Below, piece after piece: positions 18,443-26,700 of a stretch of 64,000 nucleotides of DNA. How positions within the stretch are numbered: position 1 is the first letter of the stretch; every line of letters begins with the position of its first letter. The DNA lies in assembly GCA_029239755.1 (NCBI GenBank), contig JARBUI010000004.1, positions 178,206 through 242,205 of the forward strand. The letters are read 5' to 3'. The notes beneath the pieces were generated by a model, which saw only the letters and a program-made list of their open reading frames with translations, ran no database searches and was not told the DNA's origin. Source of the stretch: Clostridia bacterium. Its GTDB lineage: Bacteria; Bacillota; Clostridia; Lachnospirales; Cellulosilyticaceae. A program made the translations under genes and the position numbers.

Positions 18443-19336
18443 ATGCCGAGAAGAGCCAGAGAAAAATGTGAACATAGTATTTATCACATCATGGTTAGAG
18501 GAAATAATAAACAGGATATTTTTCTAGATGAACAGGATAAAATTCAGTATTTAAGAAGGCTGAAAAGATATAAAGAAAGATATAAGGTAGAAATCTACGC
18601 GTACTGCCTTATGACAAATCACATTCACTTACTTATATATGACAATGGCCAAGATATTTCTAAGGTCATACAAGGACTTAATTTAAGCTATGTGATTTAC
18701 TTTAATAAGAAATATGGCAGGTGCGGACACCTATTTCAAGATAGGTTTAATAGTATTATGGTGAAGAGAGACTCCTATTTCATTGAAGTTTCTAAGTATA
18801 TCCACTTGAATCCAGTTAAAGCTAATATGGTTGGTGCATCGGCAGACTATAAGTGGAGTAGCTCAAGTGTTTATTTAGGCTGCCAAGATCCTTACAATAT
18901 AGTAGATAATAAACGTATATTAGCGTATTTTTCGAGTGACTATAAAGAAAGTATAAGCCTATATACAGCTTATTTGCTGGATCAGGAAGTAGAGGAAGAG
19001 GCAGCAACAACGATTGAATTAGGATTTGTAGGTATCAGAAAGAGAGATAGTGTAAGGGAGATTGATAGAGATCAAATCATACAGACATTAACTGAACATT
19101 TTAATGTCCATAGGCTTAATATAATAAAGCGTAATAATAGAATTTATGGTAATCAAAGAGATATTTCTATATATGTCATGGCCCTTAGTGGCAAGATGGC
19201 TTACAAAGAACTAGCTAAGATATTTCATGTAAAACCCCCGGCTATTGGAGAAAGTATAAAACGTGTTATTAACTTAATGATTGAAAATATAAGCATTGAA
19301 GAAGAAGTCAATTGCTTATTAAGAGAAATTGCATAA
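18443..19336 (+). CDS. REP-associated tyrosine transposase (RAYT, Y1/IS200-like)
   Basis: A 297-residue single-strand DNA transposase-like protein. The HUH motif is NHIHLLI with His 60 and His 62, and the catalytic Tyr is probably 119 in SKYIHLNPVKA. The sequence begins MPRRAREKCEHSIYHIMVRG, typical of the family. A C-terminal part (about 200-297) carries a helix-turn-helix (YKELAKIFHVKPPAIGESIKRV) like the DnaA-type domain seen in long RAYTs. RAYTs are single-copy, domesticated relatives of IS200/IS605 transposases thought to move or maintain REP repeats. Short repeats lie directly on both sides, which fits. The gene is intact and has its own terminator. Confidence 0.88.
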   Translation: MPRRAREKCEHSIYHIMVRGNNKQDIFLDEQDKIQYLRRLKRYKERYKVEIYAYCLMTNHIHLLIYDNGQDISKVIQGLNLSYVIYFNKKYGRCGHLFQDRFNSIMVKRDSYFIEVSKYIHLNPVKANMVGASADYKWSSSSVYLGCQDPYNIVDNKRILAYFSSDYKESISLYTAYLLDQEVEEEAATTIELGFVGIRKRDSVREIDRDQIIQTLTEHFNVHRLNIIKRNNRIYGNQRDISIYVMALSGKMAYKELAKIFHVKPPAIGESIKRVINLMIENISIEEEVNCLLREIA

Positions 19337-19373
19337 GACCTTTATCAAAAAAGATACAATAAAGGTCTTTTTG
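19335..19373 (+). terminator. Intrinsic terminator of the RAYT gene
   Basis: Stem AAGACCTTTAT / ATAAAGGTCTT with a 13-base loop, then TTTT. It begins within the stop codon. Confidence 0.85.
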
Positions 19374-19421
19374 TGATGCTTACATATAGTGAAGGTGTTA
19401 TAAGAAGAGATGAAATTTGAG

Positions 19422-19460
19422 AAGGCAGCGCAACAGGTATCAGCCTGTACGCTGCCTTTT
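19422..19460. terminator. Hairpin between RAYT and helicase genes
   Basis: Stem AAGGCAGCG / CGCTGCCTT with an inner ACAGG / CCTGT stem, followed by TTTT on the plus strand. It lies downstream of the minus-strand helicase gene and probably terminates that transcript too. Confidence 0.7.
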
Positions 19461-19477
19461 AATCATTTAAGGTATTC

Positions 19478-21829
19478 TCAAACAAGAAGATTGGAGAAAC
19501 GTCCCCAAAAATGAGATATTGAATCTATCGTAACTGGATAGTAGGGAGTCCACTCGGCAGGAAATAGGTTTTTGTATAAAGCATTATTGAACCTGTCGTC
19601 TATAAGAAGAATAATGCCTGCATCTTGCTCTGTGCGAATGAGTCTTCCGGCAGCTTGAAAAACTTTATTTATACCGGGGTAAGTATAGGCGTAGTGATAC
19701 CCATCTTTACCAAGCTCGTTAAAGTAATTTTCAATTAGTGAACGCTCTAAGCATAACTGGGGAAGGCCAACACCAATAATGATAACACCAATTAATCTAT
19801 CATATTTAAGGTCGATTCCTTCTGAAAATATCCCTCCTAGTACACAAAAACCAATGTGTGTATCTCTAGGATTTTCTTCGAATTGTGATAAAAAGGACTC
19901 TCGCTCAGATTCATCCATATTCGAAGATTGAATATGGAAGGCATAAGGGGTGCCGTACATTTCTACAAAACGTGTATAAACATCCATTAGATACTTATAA
20001 GAAGGGAAAAAAACAAAATAATTTCCTAGATGGTTATCAACAACCTGTTTAATATACTGACAAATATGTGAATAACTATTGGCTCTGTCTTGGTACCTTG
20101 TGGATACATCTGATGCGATAAGCCTTAGGGCTTTAGATTTATCAAAAGGAGAATCTAATCTTATAGCCGTGTCATTCATGCCACAAAGCAAGTACTTATA
20201 GTAATCTATAGGCAGCAGTGTTGCAGAAAAAAGGATGACACTCTTGAATTTTGTCATGATCTCACCTAGCAGATAAGAAGGATCAATACAGAATAACTTA
20301 AGCACAACATCGCCGCTTTCGTTATTTGCATAGGTTATATATTTTTCATCATAAAATTCAAAAAGCTTAAGAAAACCATAGATTTCAAAGTATAAGTCAA
20401 GTAAGTCATTATCTATAGCGGACTTAGAAGTTTTTTGAAACTGCTTGTCACATAAGTTGATAAACGTACGCAGCAGAGGATAAATGTCTTTTGGCATATC
20501 CTTTTTAATAAAAGCTATGTCGTTTTCGAAGTAATCTTTCTTAATATCTAATAAATAGGAATTGATCTTTGTAAGGGATGTTTTAACAGCAGAGTAAGAC
20601 TTGGGAAGATCTTTTTTTGCAGCTAAAACTTTTCTCTTGGAAAGACTGGCTGAGAACATATCTCTTGCTCTATCTACTAAGTTATGAGCTTCATCTACTA
20701 AAAGAATATAATCCCGAGCATCCAAAAACCTTTTGAGAGCAACTGTTGGATCAAAGATATAATTATAATCACAGATAATAACATCTACCCATAGTGCGAG
20801 GTCAAGAGCAAATTCAAATGGGCAGACACGATGTTTTTTAGCAAAGCTTTCAATAACATCTCGTGTGAATAAGTCGCTGTTATTTAGAGCATCCCAAATA
20901 GCAGCATTTACCCTGTCAAAATGACCTTCGGCATGCTGGCAATGAGAAGGGGTACAATTGGTTGTTTCACAAAAACATATTTTATCCTTGGCTGTAAGTG
21001 TAATACATTTAATCCGTGTACCGCCAAGATGGATGTTATTCATAGCATTTTCGGCGACAGTCCTAGTGATGGTTTTAGCAGTTATATAAAATATTTTGGA
21101 GGCCTGTCCCTCACCCATTGCTTTAAGTGAAGGGAATAATGTAGAAATAGTTTTGCCTATGCCTGTCGGGGCATTGACGAACAGCTTAGTTTTATTCACT
21201 ATGCTTTTATATACATGAACAGCCAGTTCCCTTTGTCCCGCACGGTATGTATCAAAAGGGAACACCAGCGATTTTAAAGAAGCGTCCCGCAGGGAACACC
21301 AGTTGATATAAAACCGAATCCAAGCAGCATACTTTGCCACCATATCATTAAAAAAGGTCTCTAACTCTTCATAATCATATAGCTTTAAAAAACGCTTGGT
21401 TTCTTTTGTATCTAAGTTATAGTAGGTGAGCTGGGCGCCAATAGTACCTAGTTTTTTATCAAAAGCATACATAAAAGCATAGCATTTAACCTGAGCTAAA
21501 TGCAGGGGATTGTAATCTTCTTCTATTACATCGAGGGAAGTTGTAGTGGATTTTATCTCATCGATGATAATAAGGTCTATATTTTCTATGATACCATCTG
21601 CACGGCCTTCTATAACAAAACTCACATCATCATAGCTGCAGGCGTGCTGCAGGATAACTTCGCTGGTATAGTTATCTCCCATGGACTTTTGGACTTTTTT
21701 ATGAGCTTTAGTTCCTAAGACTGCCCTTGAAGCACTCATCATAGATGAAGAGTCTAAGCTGCCACGTTTTAAAATAAATTCAATCAAATCTCTAACCGAG
21801 ACAAAGACAGTATTTTCGCATATACGCAT
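19478..21829 (-). CDS. Rad3/DinG-type DNA helicase with N-terminal PD-(D/E)XK nuclease-like domain
   Basis: A 783-residue superfamily 2 helicase. Residues about 35-120 look like a Cas4/RecB-type nuclease fold: Asp 78 in EGRADG, Asp 90-Glu 91-Ile-Lys 93, and Gln 113 with Tyr 117. Walker A is NAPTGIGKT (219-227), and DEAH is at 379-382. Cysteines at 285, 287, 292, 297 and 336 lie where XPD/DinG proteins hold an iron-sulfur cluster. Motifs V-VI are near GGIFSEGIDL and QAAGRLIR. I start at the ATG at 21829 rather than at 21892, because the extra 21 residues are a translated repeat copy. The C-terminus also reads through a repeat copy. Likely role: DNA repair; partner unknown. Confidence 0.85.
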   Translation of the reverse strand: MRICENTVFVSVRDLIEFILKRGSLDSSSMMSASRAVLGTKAHKKVQKSMGDNYTSEVILQHACSYDDVSFVIEGRADGIIENIDLIIIDEIKSTTTSLDVIEEDYNPLHLAQVKCYAFMYAFDKKLGTIGAQLTYYNLDTKETKRFLKLYDYEELETFFNDMVAKYAAWIRFYINWCSLRDASLKSLVFPFDTYRAGQRELAVHVYKSIVNKTKLFVNAPTGIGKTISTLFPSLKAMGEGQASKIFYITAKTITRTVAENAMNNIHLGGTRIKCITLTAKDKICFCETTNCTPSHCQHAEGHFDRVNAAIWDALNNSDLFTRDVIESFAKKHRVCPFEFALDLALWVDVIICDYNYIFDPTVALKRFLDARDYILLVDEAHNLVDRARDMFSASLSKRKVLAAKKDLPKSYSAVKTSLTKINSYLLDIKKDYFENDIAFIKKDMPKDIYPLLRTFINLCDKQFQKTSKSAIDNDLLDLYFEIYGFLKLFEFYDEKYITYANNESGDVVLKLFCIDPSYLLGEIMTKFKSVILFSATLLPIDYYKYLLCGMNDTAIRLDSPFDKSKALRLIASDVSTRYQDRANSYSHICQYIKQVVDNHLGNYFVFFPSYKYLMDVYTRFVEMYGTPYAFHIQSSNMDESERESFLSQFEENPRDTHIGFCVLGGIFSEGIDLKYDRLIGVIIIGVGLPQLCLERSLIENYFNELGKDGYHYAYTYPGINKVFQAAGRLIRTEQDAGIILLIDDRFNNALYKNLFPAEWTPYYPVTIDSISHFWGRFSNLLV
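19491..19508 (-). repeat. Repeat copy, GTTT sub-type, inside the helicase 3' end
   Basis: TTGGAGAAACGTCCCCAA is the reverse complement of the copies before the RAYT gene. It encodes the last residues (WGRFSN) of the helicase reading frame. Confidence 0.8.
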
Positions 21830-21869
21830 GCTATTCACCACACTACATATAAATTTATAAACCTCAAAA

Positions 21870-21931
21870 TTGGAGAACCGTCCCCAACACATTTAGCTTT
21901 CAAAACCTGAAGATTAAAGAAGCGTCCCCAA
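21870..21931 (-). repeat. Two repeat copies upstream of the helicase gene
   Basis: A standard copy, TTGGAGAACCGTCCCCAA, is at 21870-21887, and a divergent one (AAAGAAGCGTCCCCA) is near 21915-21930. Together with the copy at 19491, they bracket the helicase gene. Confidence 0.75.
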
Positions 21932-22011
21932 AAAGTTTTTAACGACTGAATAAAAGATGAATAAGTGTCAATAATTAGTCTAAACATCAAAATATATTGG
22001 GGGCAATATTT

Positions 22012-22710
22012 ATGAAAAGTACGATTAAGAAGTTTTTATTTGAAATACAACAGTATAGAATGATTCTCTATATTTTATTTATTGTAGTATGTTTGCTCAC
22101 TATTTGTAAAGTCACTATAGGTACATATGCGAATTCGGTTACAAATGCTCTTTCTGATAAAGTCATAAGATTTCATGTTGTTGCCAATAGTGACACCACA
22201 GAAGATCAGCTCCTTAAGCAGCAAGTAAGAGACGAAGTTATCGCCTATATGGAACCGATGCTTAAAGAATCTACAAGCATCGATCAAACGAGAGAGCTTA
22301 TTAAACAGAACTTAACGCATATAAAGAATGTAGCAGAAGGAGTTGTAAAGAAATGGGACAAAGAGTATGAAATCTATACAGCACTTGACTACGCTGAGTT
22401 TCCGATGAAAGAGTATGGAGATGTCGTGCTTCCAGCCGGAGAATATGAGGCCTGTAGAATCATTATAGGAGAAGGCAAGGGAGAAAATTGGTGGTGCGTC
22501 ATGTTCCCACCCCTATGCTATATGGATGCTGCCGGTGGTGTCGTGCCCTTAGAGGGAAAAGAGCAGCTCAAAAAACAGCTTAATGAAGAGCAGTACAATC
22601 TTATTGTTAACAAAAATAACAGACCTTATCAAATTAGATTTAAGATAGTGGATACAGTCAATTCTTATTTAAATAAACCTAATTACAAAAAAATACCAAA
22701 AAAGAAATAA
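22012..22710 (+). CDS. spoIIR: Stage II sporulation protein R
   Basis: A 232-residue secreted signalling protein, made in the forespore, that triggers SpoIIGA to process pro-sigma-E in the mother cell. An N-terminal membrane segment (about 18-38) is followed by family signatures IRFHVVANSDTTEDQLLKQQVRD near 48, LPAGEYEACRIIIGEGKG near 142 and NWWCVMFPPLCY near 160. The start is the ATG at 22012 with GGGGGC 8 bases upstream. It stands alone between a repeat cluster and a terminator. I could not identify a convincing sigma-F promoter. Confidence 0.93.
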   Translation: MKSTIKKFLFEIQQYRMILYILFIVVCLLTICKVTIGTYANSVTNALSDKVIRFHVVANSDTTEDQLLKQQVRDEVIAYMEPMLKESTSIDQTRELIKQNLTHIKNVAEGVVKKWDKEYEIYTALDYAEFPMKEYGDVVLPAGEYEACRIIIGEGKGENWWCVMFPPLCYMDAAGGVVPLEGKEQLKKQLNEEQYNLIVNKNNRPYQIRFKIVDTVNSYLNKPNYKKIPKKK

Positions 22711-22741
22711 AAAGGCAACCAAGTTAAATACAAGTATAAAA

Positions 22742-22771
22742 GGGGAAGTTTCTCAAACACTTCCTTTTTTT
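22742..22771 (+). terminator. Intrinsic terminator after spoIIR
   Basis: Stem GGGAAGT / ACTTCCT with a 9-base loop runs into seven Ts. Confidence 0.8.
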
Positions 22772-22773
22772 AG

Positions 22774-22802
22774 TTGAATATTATTAAATAAAGTAATAAA
22801 AT
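22774..22802 (+). promoter_or_regulatory. sigma-A promoter of ddl-murI
   Basis: TTGAAT (22774-22779) and TAAAAT (22797-22802) with a 17-base spacer lie 66 bases before the ddl ATG. Confidence 0.5.
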
Positions 22803-22868
22803 ATAGTAAGCGTGTAGTTACATAGTGAATACAATATAAACGTAGATTCGGTAAATGGGAGGATCACA

Positions 22869-23921
22869 ATGAAACAAAGTATATTATTGTTATTTGGCGG
22901 ATGTTCATCAGAGCATGAAGTATCGCTTAAATCAGCAACGACAATTATAAACAATATTGATAAAACGAAATATGAAATACATCCTGTAGGTATTACTAAA
23001 GCAGGCAGATGGTTATTATATACAGGGAACGATCTTGACTTTACAAAAAATGATTGGGAAACAAGCAGTATCCCTGCTATATTAAGTCCAGATGCGACCC
23101 ATAAGGGTATATGGGTTATTAAAGAACAAGGACAAGAACCTATCAGGGTGAATATTGACATCGTATTTCCGGTTTTACATGGTAAAAATGGAGAGGATGG
23201 CACGATTCAAGGACTATGCAAACTTGCTCAAATACCTTTTGTTGGATGCGGTGTTTTAGCATCAGCTGTATCTATGGATAAAGCTTTTACAAAGATAGTA
23301 GTAGATACCAAAAGCGTGCCGCAGGCTAAGTTTGTAATCATCAAAGAAAAGGAACTAAAAGACATGGGTGCGGCTGTCAAAAAAATAGAACAGGCCTTTC
23401 CATACCCGTATTTTATTAAACCCGCTAATGCAGGTTCCTCAGTAGGGATATCAAAGGCTAAAAATAAAGAAGAGCTTATAGCAGGACTTTATGAAGCGGC
23501 TAAACATGATGCTAAAATTTTAGTAGAAGAAACGATTGTTGGCAGAGAAGTAGAAACAGCGGTGCTTGGCAACGAGGGCTTACTAGTTTCAGGCGTTGGA
23601 GAAATCCTAGCAGCCGCAGAATTCTATGACTTTGATGCTAAATATAATAATGCAGACTCCAAGACGGTAGTAGATGCAGACTTACCTCAGGAGACCAAAG
23701 AGAAAATCAGAGGTTATGCAAGAGATGTGTTTGATGCAGTAGAAGGAAAAGGCTTATCGAGAGTTGACTTTTTTGTTAAAGAGGACGGAAGCATTATTTT
23801 TAATGAAATCAACACACTCCCGGGCTTTACATCCATCAGCATGTATCCAATGCTGTTTGATGCAGCGGGACTCGGCATTAAAGAACTGATCTCAAAACTC
23901 ATAGAACTTGCTTCCCTATAA
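22869..23921 (+). CDS. ddl: D-alanine--D-alanine ligase
   Basis: A 350-residue ATP-grasp enzyme that joins two D-alanines for peptidoglycan. It opens with LLFGGCSSEHEVSLKSA. The central ATP-grasp region is FIKPANAGSSVGISKAK near 178, the omega loop reads EFYDFDAKYNN (the KY pattern of D-Ala ligases rather than depsipeptide ligases), and the Mg site is INEINTLPGFT... near 315. GGGAGG precedes the ATG. It is followed after 11 bases by murI, so both D-amino-acid genes share a transcript. There is no vanR/S or vanX nearby, so a resistance role is unlikely. Confidence 0.93.
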   Translation: MKQSILLLFGGCSSEHEVSLKSATTIINNIDKTKYEIHPVGITKAGRWLLYTGNDLDFTKNDWETSSIPAILSPDATHKGIWVIKEQGQEPIRVNIDIVFPVLHGKNGEDGTIQGLCKLAQIPFVGCGVLASAVSMDKAFTKIVVDTKSVPQAKFVIIKEKELKDMGAAVKKIEQAFPYPYFIKPANAGSSVGISKAKNKEELIAGLYEAAKHDAKILVEETIVGREVETAVLGNEGLLVSGVGEILAAAEFYDFDAKYNNADSKTVVDADLPQETKEKIRGYARDVFDAVEGKGLSRVDFFVKEDGSIIFNEINTLPGFTSISMYPMLFDAAGLGIKELISKLIELASL

Positions 23922-23932
23922 GGAGAAAAAGT

Positions 23933-24739
23933 ATGGACTCTAGACCAATAGGAATATTTGATTCCGGAGTTGGCGGACTTACTGTAGTTAAAGAAGTGAT
24001 GAACAATCTTGCAGGAGAATCCATTGTATATTTTGGAGACACTGCAAGAGTGCCTTATGGCAGCAAATCAAAGCAGACAGTTACAAGGTTCTCGGCTCAA
24101 ATCATAAGATTTCTTCTCTCGCAGGATGTTAAAGCTATTATTATTGCATGTAATACCGTCAGCTCAAACAGTATAGAAGAACTAAGAGAAATGTTTCCTG
24201 ATATACCTATGGTAGAAGTAGTAGGGCCAGGAGTACATATGGCCCTGCGTACAACTCGCTCAGGTAAAATAGGTGTTGTAGGAACGCAGGCAACAATAGC
24301 TAGTCATAAATATCCAGAGCTGTTAATTGAACAAAATGAAGCATTAGAAGTATACGGCAAGGCTTGCCCGCTCTTTGTTCCTCTAGTAGAAGATGGGTGG
24401 GCCAACCACAATGTAGCTTTTGAGGTGGTGGCAGAGTATCTTAAGCCGCTCCTGGAAAAAAACATAGATTCGCTTATCTTAGGTTGCACACACTACCCTA
24501 TGCTGACTCATACAATTAAAAAAGTAGTAGGGGATCAGGTTGAACTCATTAACCCAGCAGAAGAAGCCGCAAAACGTATGGAAGACATATTAGTTAAAAA
24601 TAATATGACCTCAGATGACGAAAAACCTGAATATAAGTTTTATGTCAGTGATTCAGAAGAAAGATTTAAAGAAATGGCTCAAATATTCCTTCATAAGCCC
24701 ATTGAACACATCGCTACCGTTCCAATAGAAGAATATTAA
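23933..24739 (+). CDS. murI: Glutamate racemase
   Basis: A 268-residue cytoplasmic enzyme converting L- to D-glutamate for the peptidoglycan stem. The signatures GIFDSGVGGLTVVKEV near 8, YFGDTARVPYGSKS near 35, the first catalytic Cys in IIACNTVSSNS near 73 and the second in LILGCTHYPML near 184 are all intact. It is coupled closely to ddl. It looks full length and ordinary. Confidence 0.95.
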   Translation: MDSRPIGIFDSGVGGLTVVKEVMNNLAGESIVYFGDTARVPYGSKSKQTVTRFSAQIIRFLLSQDVKAIIIACNTVSSNSIEELREMFPDIPMVEVVGPGVHMALRTTRSGKIGVVGTQATIASHKYPELLIEQNEALEVYGKACPLFVPLVEDGWANHNVAFEVVAEYLKPLLEKNIDSLILGCTHYPMLTHTIKKVVGDQVELINPAEEAAKRMEDILVKNNMTSDDEKPEYKFYVSDSEERFKEMAQIFLHKPIEHIATVPIEEY

Positions 24740-24745
24740 CAGTAC

Positions 24746-24774
24746 TTGCGGGCTAAAATAATAAAGACTATAAT
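24746..24774 (+). promoter_or_regulatory. sigma-A promoter of the small coiled-coil gene
   Basis: TTGCGG (24746-24751) and a perfect TATAAT (24769-24774) are separated by 17 bases. Confidence 0.6.
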
Positions 24775-24807
24775 AAAGTTAAAACTCTAGGTAACGAGGT
24801 GATCACA

Positions 24808-25137
24808 TTGGACTATGAAATAAAAGATATACTAATGAAACTATTAGAAGGGCAAACCAAGCTCGAAACACAAATGCAAAAACATTCGATTATTCTAGAA
24901 ACAATTGAAAAAAAGATAGATATCATTGCAGAAGTACAAACTTCTCACAAAGAGCAAAGCGAAGCAGCATTTAAAGATACAAATGCGCTGACAAAAGAAA
25001 AGACCGATGTGATTGAAACGGCAGTCAAAACCATCTCTAAAGATGTTAAAGAAGTAAAAGAAAGCATAGAAGTATTAAAAGATATGACAGGCAGACATGA
25101 AGTAGATATTAATATATTAAAACGCAGATCAGTTTGA
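24808..25137 (+). CDS. Small coiled-coil protein of unknown function
   Basis: A 109-residue soluble protein with no family I recognise by function. Heptad-like hydrophobic spacing runs through most of it (ILMKLLEGQTKLETQM, KKIDIIAEVQ, VKEVKESIEVLKDM), so a long coiled coil is likely. The start is a TTG at 24808, 6 bases after GAGGTG; a GTG at 24799 overlaps the ribosome site. It has its own promoter and terminator. Its N-terminal pattern (EIKDIL...GQ...) matches the minus-strand protein at 30251, suggesting distant paralogy. Confidence 0.7.
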   Translation: MDYEIKDILMKLLEGQTKLETQMQKHSIILETIEKKIDIIAEVQTSHKEQSEAAFKDTNALTKEKTDVIETAVKTISKDVKEVKESIEVLKDMTGRHEVDINILKRRSV

Positions 25138-25143
25138 TTTTAA

Positions 25144-25175
25144 CAACCATTTTACTTAAAATGGTTGATTTTTAT
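25144..25175 (+). terminator. Intrinsic terminator after the coiled-coil gene
   Basis: Stem CAACCATTTT / AAAATGGTTG with a 4-base loop and a T-rich tail. Confidence 0.85.
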
Positions 25176-25179
25176 TATT

Positions 25180-25330
25180 TGAACCATTGCAGAACAAATC
25201 ACCGTAGCAACAAGCCTCGCAAAGCAGCAGACCACCCGTAGCGGCAGGCATCCGAGACTGCCATCTTCTCTTAAGGCAGTAAACCTAAGTGATAAGATAA
25301 GCCCTTTGACTTGTCTCTACGAAGAATAAA
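25180..25330 (+). other. GC-richer non-coding stretch with alternative hairpins
   Basis: This 150-base segment is visibly richer in G and C than its neighbours and has no credible reading frame. CTGCC at 25258-25262 can pair with GGCAG at 25243-25247 or with GGCAG at 25275-25279, so two exclusive stems are possible. It precedes a DUF1934 gene by about 70 bases. It could be a leader RNA, a small RNA or a gene remnant; I recognise no known riboswitch class. Confidence 0.3.
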
Positions 25331-25402
25331 GAATAAAGCATGAGGAAATGGATAATTAACAATCGGAATCGAAAATTATCTATTTGGTTCAAGGAGGACA
25401 CT

Positions 25403-25801
25403 ATGAAAGATGTACACATAAAAGTATATGATAAGCAAACCTATGAAACCCACGATGACACCAATGAAACAGAATTTGAAGGACAACTAGCCTTTAAAAA
25501 CGACAGTGTCTACATCACTTACAAGGATGAGGAGATGGGTGTTAGGACGATTATTAAAACTAAAGACAATGTGATCTCAGTTATACGCCAGGGAGGTCTA
25601 AAAGCTAACTTAGAATTTGATACCCAAAACCCTCATAAAACTATTTATTACACCCCTTATGGTGAAATGGAAATAGAGATTATAACCAAAAAATGTGAGG
25701 TATATATCCTCGAAAAAGGCGTAAAAATATGTATTGATTACAAGATTTTAATGCAAGGAAAGACAATAAGTGATAATATATATATGATTATTGCAAATTA
25801 A
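25403..25801 (+). CDS. DUF1934 (YwiB-like) beta-barrel protein
   Basis: A 132-residue cytoplasmic protein matching the DUF1934 pattern: FEGQLAFKNDSVYITYKDEE, VISVIRQGGLKANLEF, and YTPYGEMEIEIITK followed by a final DYKILMQGKTISDN strand. Family members adopt a lipocalin-like barrel; the function is unknown. The start is the ATG at 25403 directly after AAGGAGGACACT, not the upstream ATG at 25340, which has no ribosome site. It lies 23 bases ahead of galU and is probably co-transcribed. Confidence 0.75.
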   Translation: MKDVHIKVYDKQTYETHDDTNETEFEGQLAFKNDSVYITYKDEEMGVRTIIKTKDNVISVIRQGGLKANLEFDTQNPHKTIYYTPYGEMEIEIITKKCEVYILEKGVKICIDYKILMQGKTISDNIYMIIAN

Positions 25802-25824
25802 AAGAGATAAATAGGGGGCAAAGT

Positions 25825-26697
25825 ATGAGCACGATTAAAAAAGCAATTATACCAGCAGCAGGCCTAGGGACGAGATTTTTACCAGCGACCAAAGCACAGC
25901 CAAAAGAAATGTTACCTATAGTCGACAAACCAACCATTCAATATATAGTAGAAGAGGCAGTTGCCTCAGGCATACAAGATATTATCATCGTTACCGGCCG
26001 AACCAAAAAAGCTATTGAAGATCATTTCGATAAATCGGTAGAACTAGAAATGGAGCTTGAGAAAAAGCAAAACAAGGAGCTTCTAGAAATAGCCAGATCC
26101 GTATCCCAAATAGCTAACATATACTACATAAGACAAAAAGAGCCAAAAGGATTAGGCCATGCTGTTTTGACTGCAAAAACCTTTATAGGAGACGAGCCTT
26201 TTGCAGTTCTCCTGGGAGATGATGTCATTGACTCAGAAAAACCAGCTCTTAAACAAATGATAGAAGTATATGAAAAATACAATGCATCTGTCCTAGGTGT
26301 TCAGACAGTAGACCGCAAAGATGTGAATAAATATGGTATTGTAGACGGCGTGCAGGTTGAAAATAAAGTCTACAAAGTTAATGACATGGTCGAAAAGCCT
26401 CCTATTGATGCAGCCCCTTCTAATGTAGCTGTCCTAGGAAGATACATTATCACGCCAGCTGTTTTTAAGTATCTTGAAAAACAAGAAATAGGAGCAGGGG
26501 GCGAGATACAGCTTACAGACGCACTTAATAAACTTGCAAAAGAAGAACCTATGTATGCTTATGACTTTATAGGCAAACGCTATGATGTAGGCAACAAGAT
26601 GGGCTTCCTACAGGCAACAGTAGAATTCGCACTCAAACGAGACGACCTAAGAGACGAATTTAAAGAATATCTCAAAACAATTACCAGAACCTTTTAG
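25825..26697 (+). CDS. galU: UTP--glucose-1-phosphate uridylyltransferase
   Basis: A 290-residue nucleotidyltransferase making UDP-glucose for glycolipids, wall polymers and sugar nucleotides. The N-terminal nucleotide loop AAGLGTRFLPATKAQPKEMLP, the QKEPKGLGHAV segment near 112 and VEKPP near 190 are intact. The ribosome site GGGGGC is 6 bases before the ATG. UDP-glucose from this enzyme could feed the exopolysaccharide genes 15 kb downstream. It is followed directly by an inverted repeat pair. Confidence 0.95.
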   Translation: MSTIKKAIIPAAGLGTRFLPATKAQPKEMLPIVDKPTIQYIVEEAVASGIQDIIIVTGRTKKAIEDHFDKSVELEMELEKKQNKELLEIARSVSQIANIYYIRQKEPKGLGHAVLTAKTFIGDEPFAVLLGDDVIDSEKPALKQMIEVYEKYNASVLGVQTVDRKDVNKYGIVDGVQVENKVYKVNDMVEKPPIDAAPSNVAVLGRYIITPAVFKYLEKQEIGAGGEIQLTDALNKLAKEEPMYAYDFIGKRYDVGNKMGFLQATVEFALKRDDLRDEFKEYLKTITRTF

Positions 26698-26700
26698 TTT

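Noticed and set aside
18277..18471. 64-codon open frame before the RAYT gene
   Set aside because: Its first half is translated repeat DNA (WGRFSK), and it has no ribosome site or family likeness.
21278..21295. GAAGCGTCCCGC within the helicase as a third-type repeat copy
   Set aside because: Only about 10 bases match and the flanks do not; too short to call.
21955..22011. sigma-F promoter for spoIIR
   Set aside because: Expected on biological grounds, but no stretch matched both boxes at proper spacing.
22869..23921. Vancomycin-resistance type D-Ala-D-Lac or D-Ala-D-Ser ligase
   Set aside because: The omega loop has the KY pattern of normal D-Ala ligases, and no van genes are nearby; it is paired with murI.
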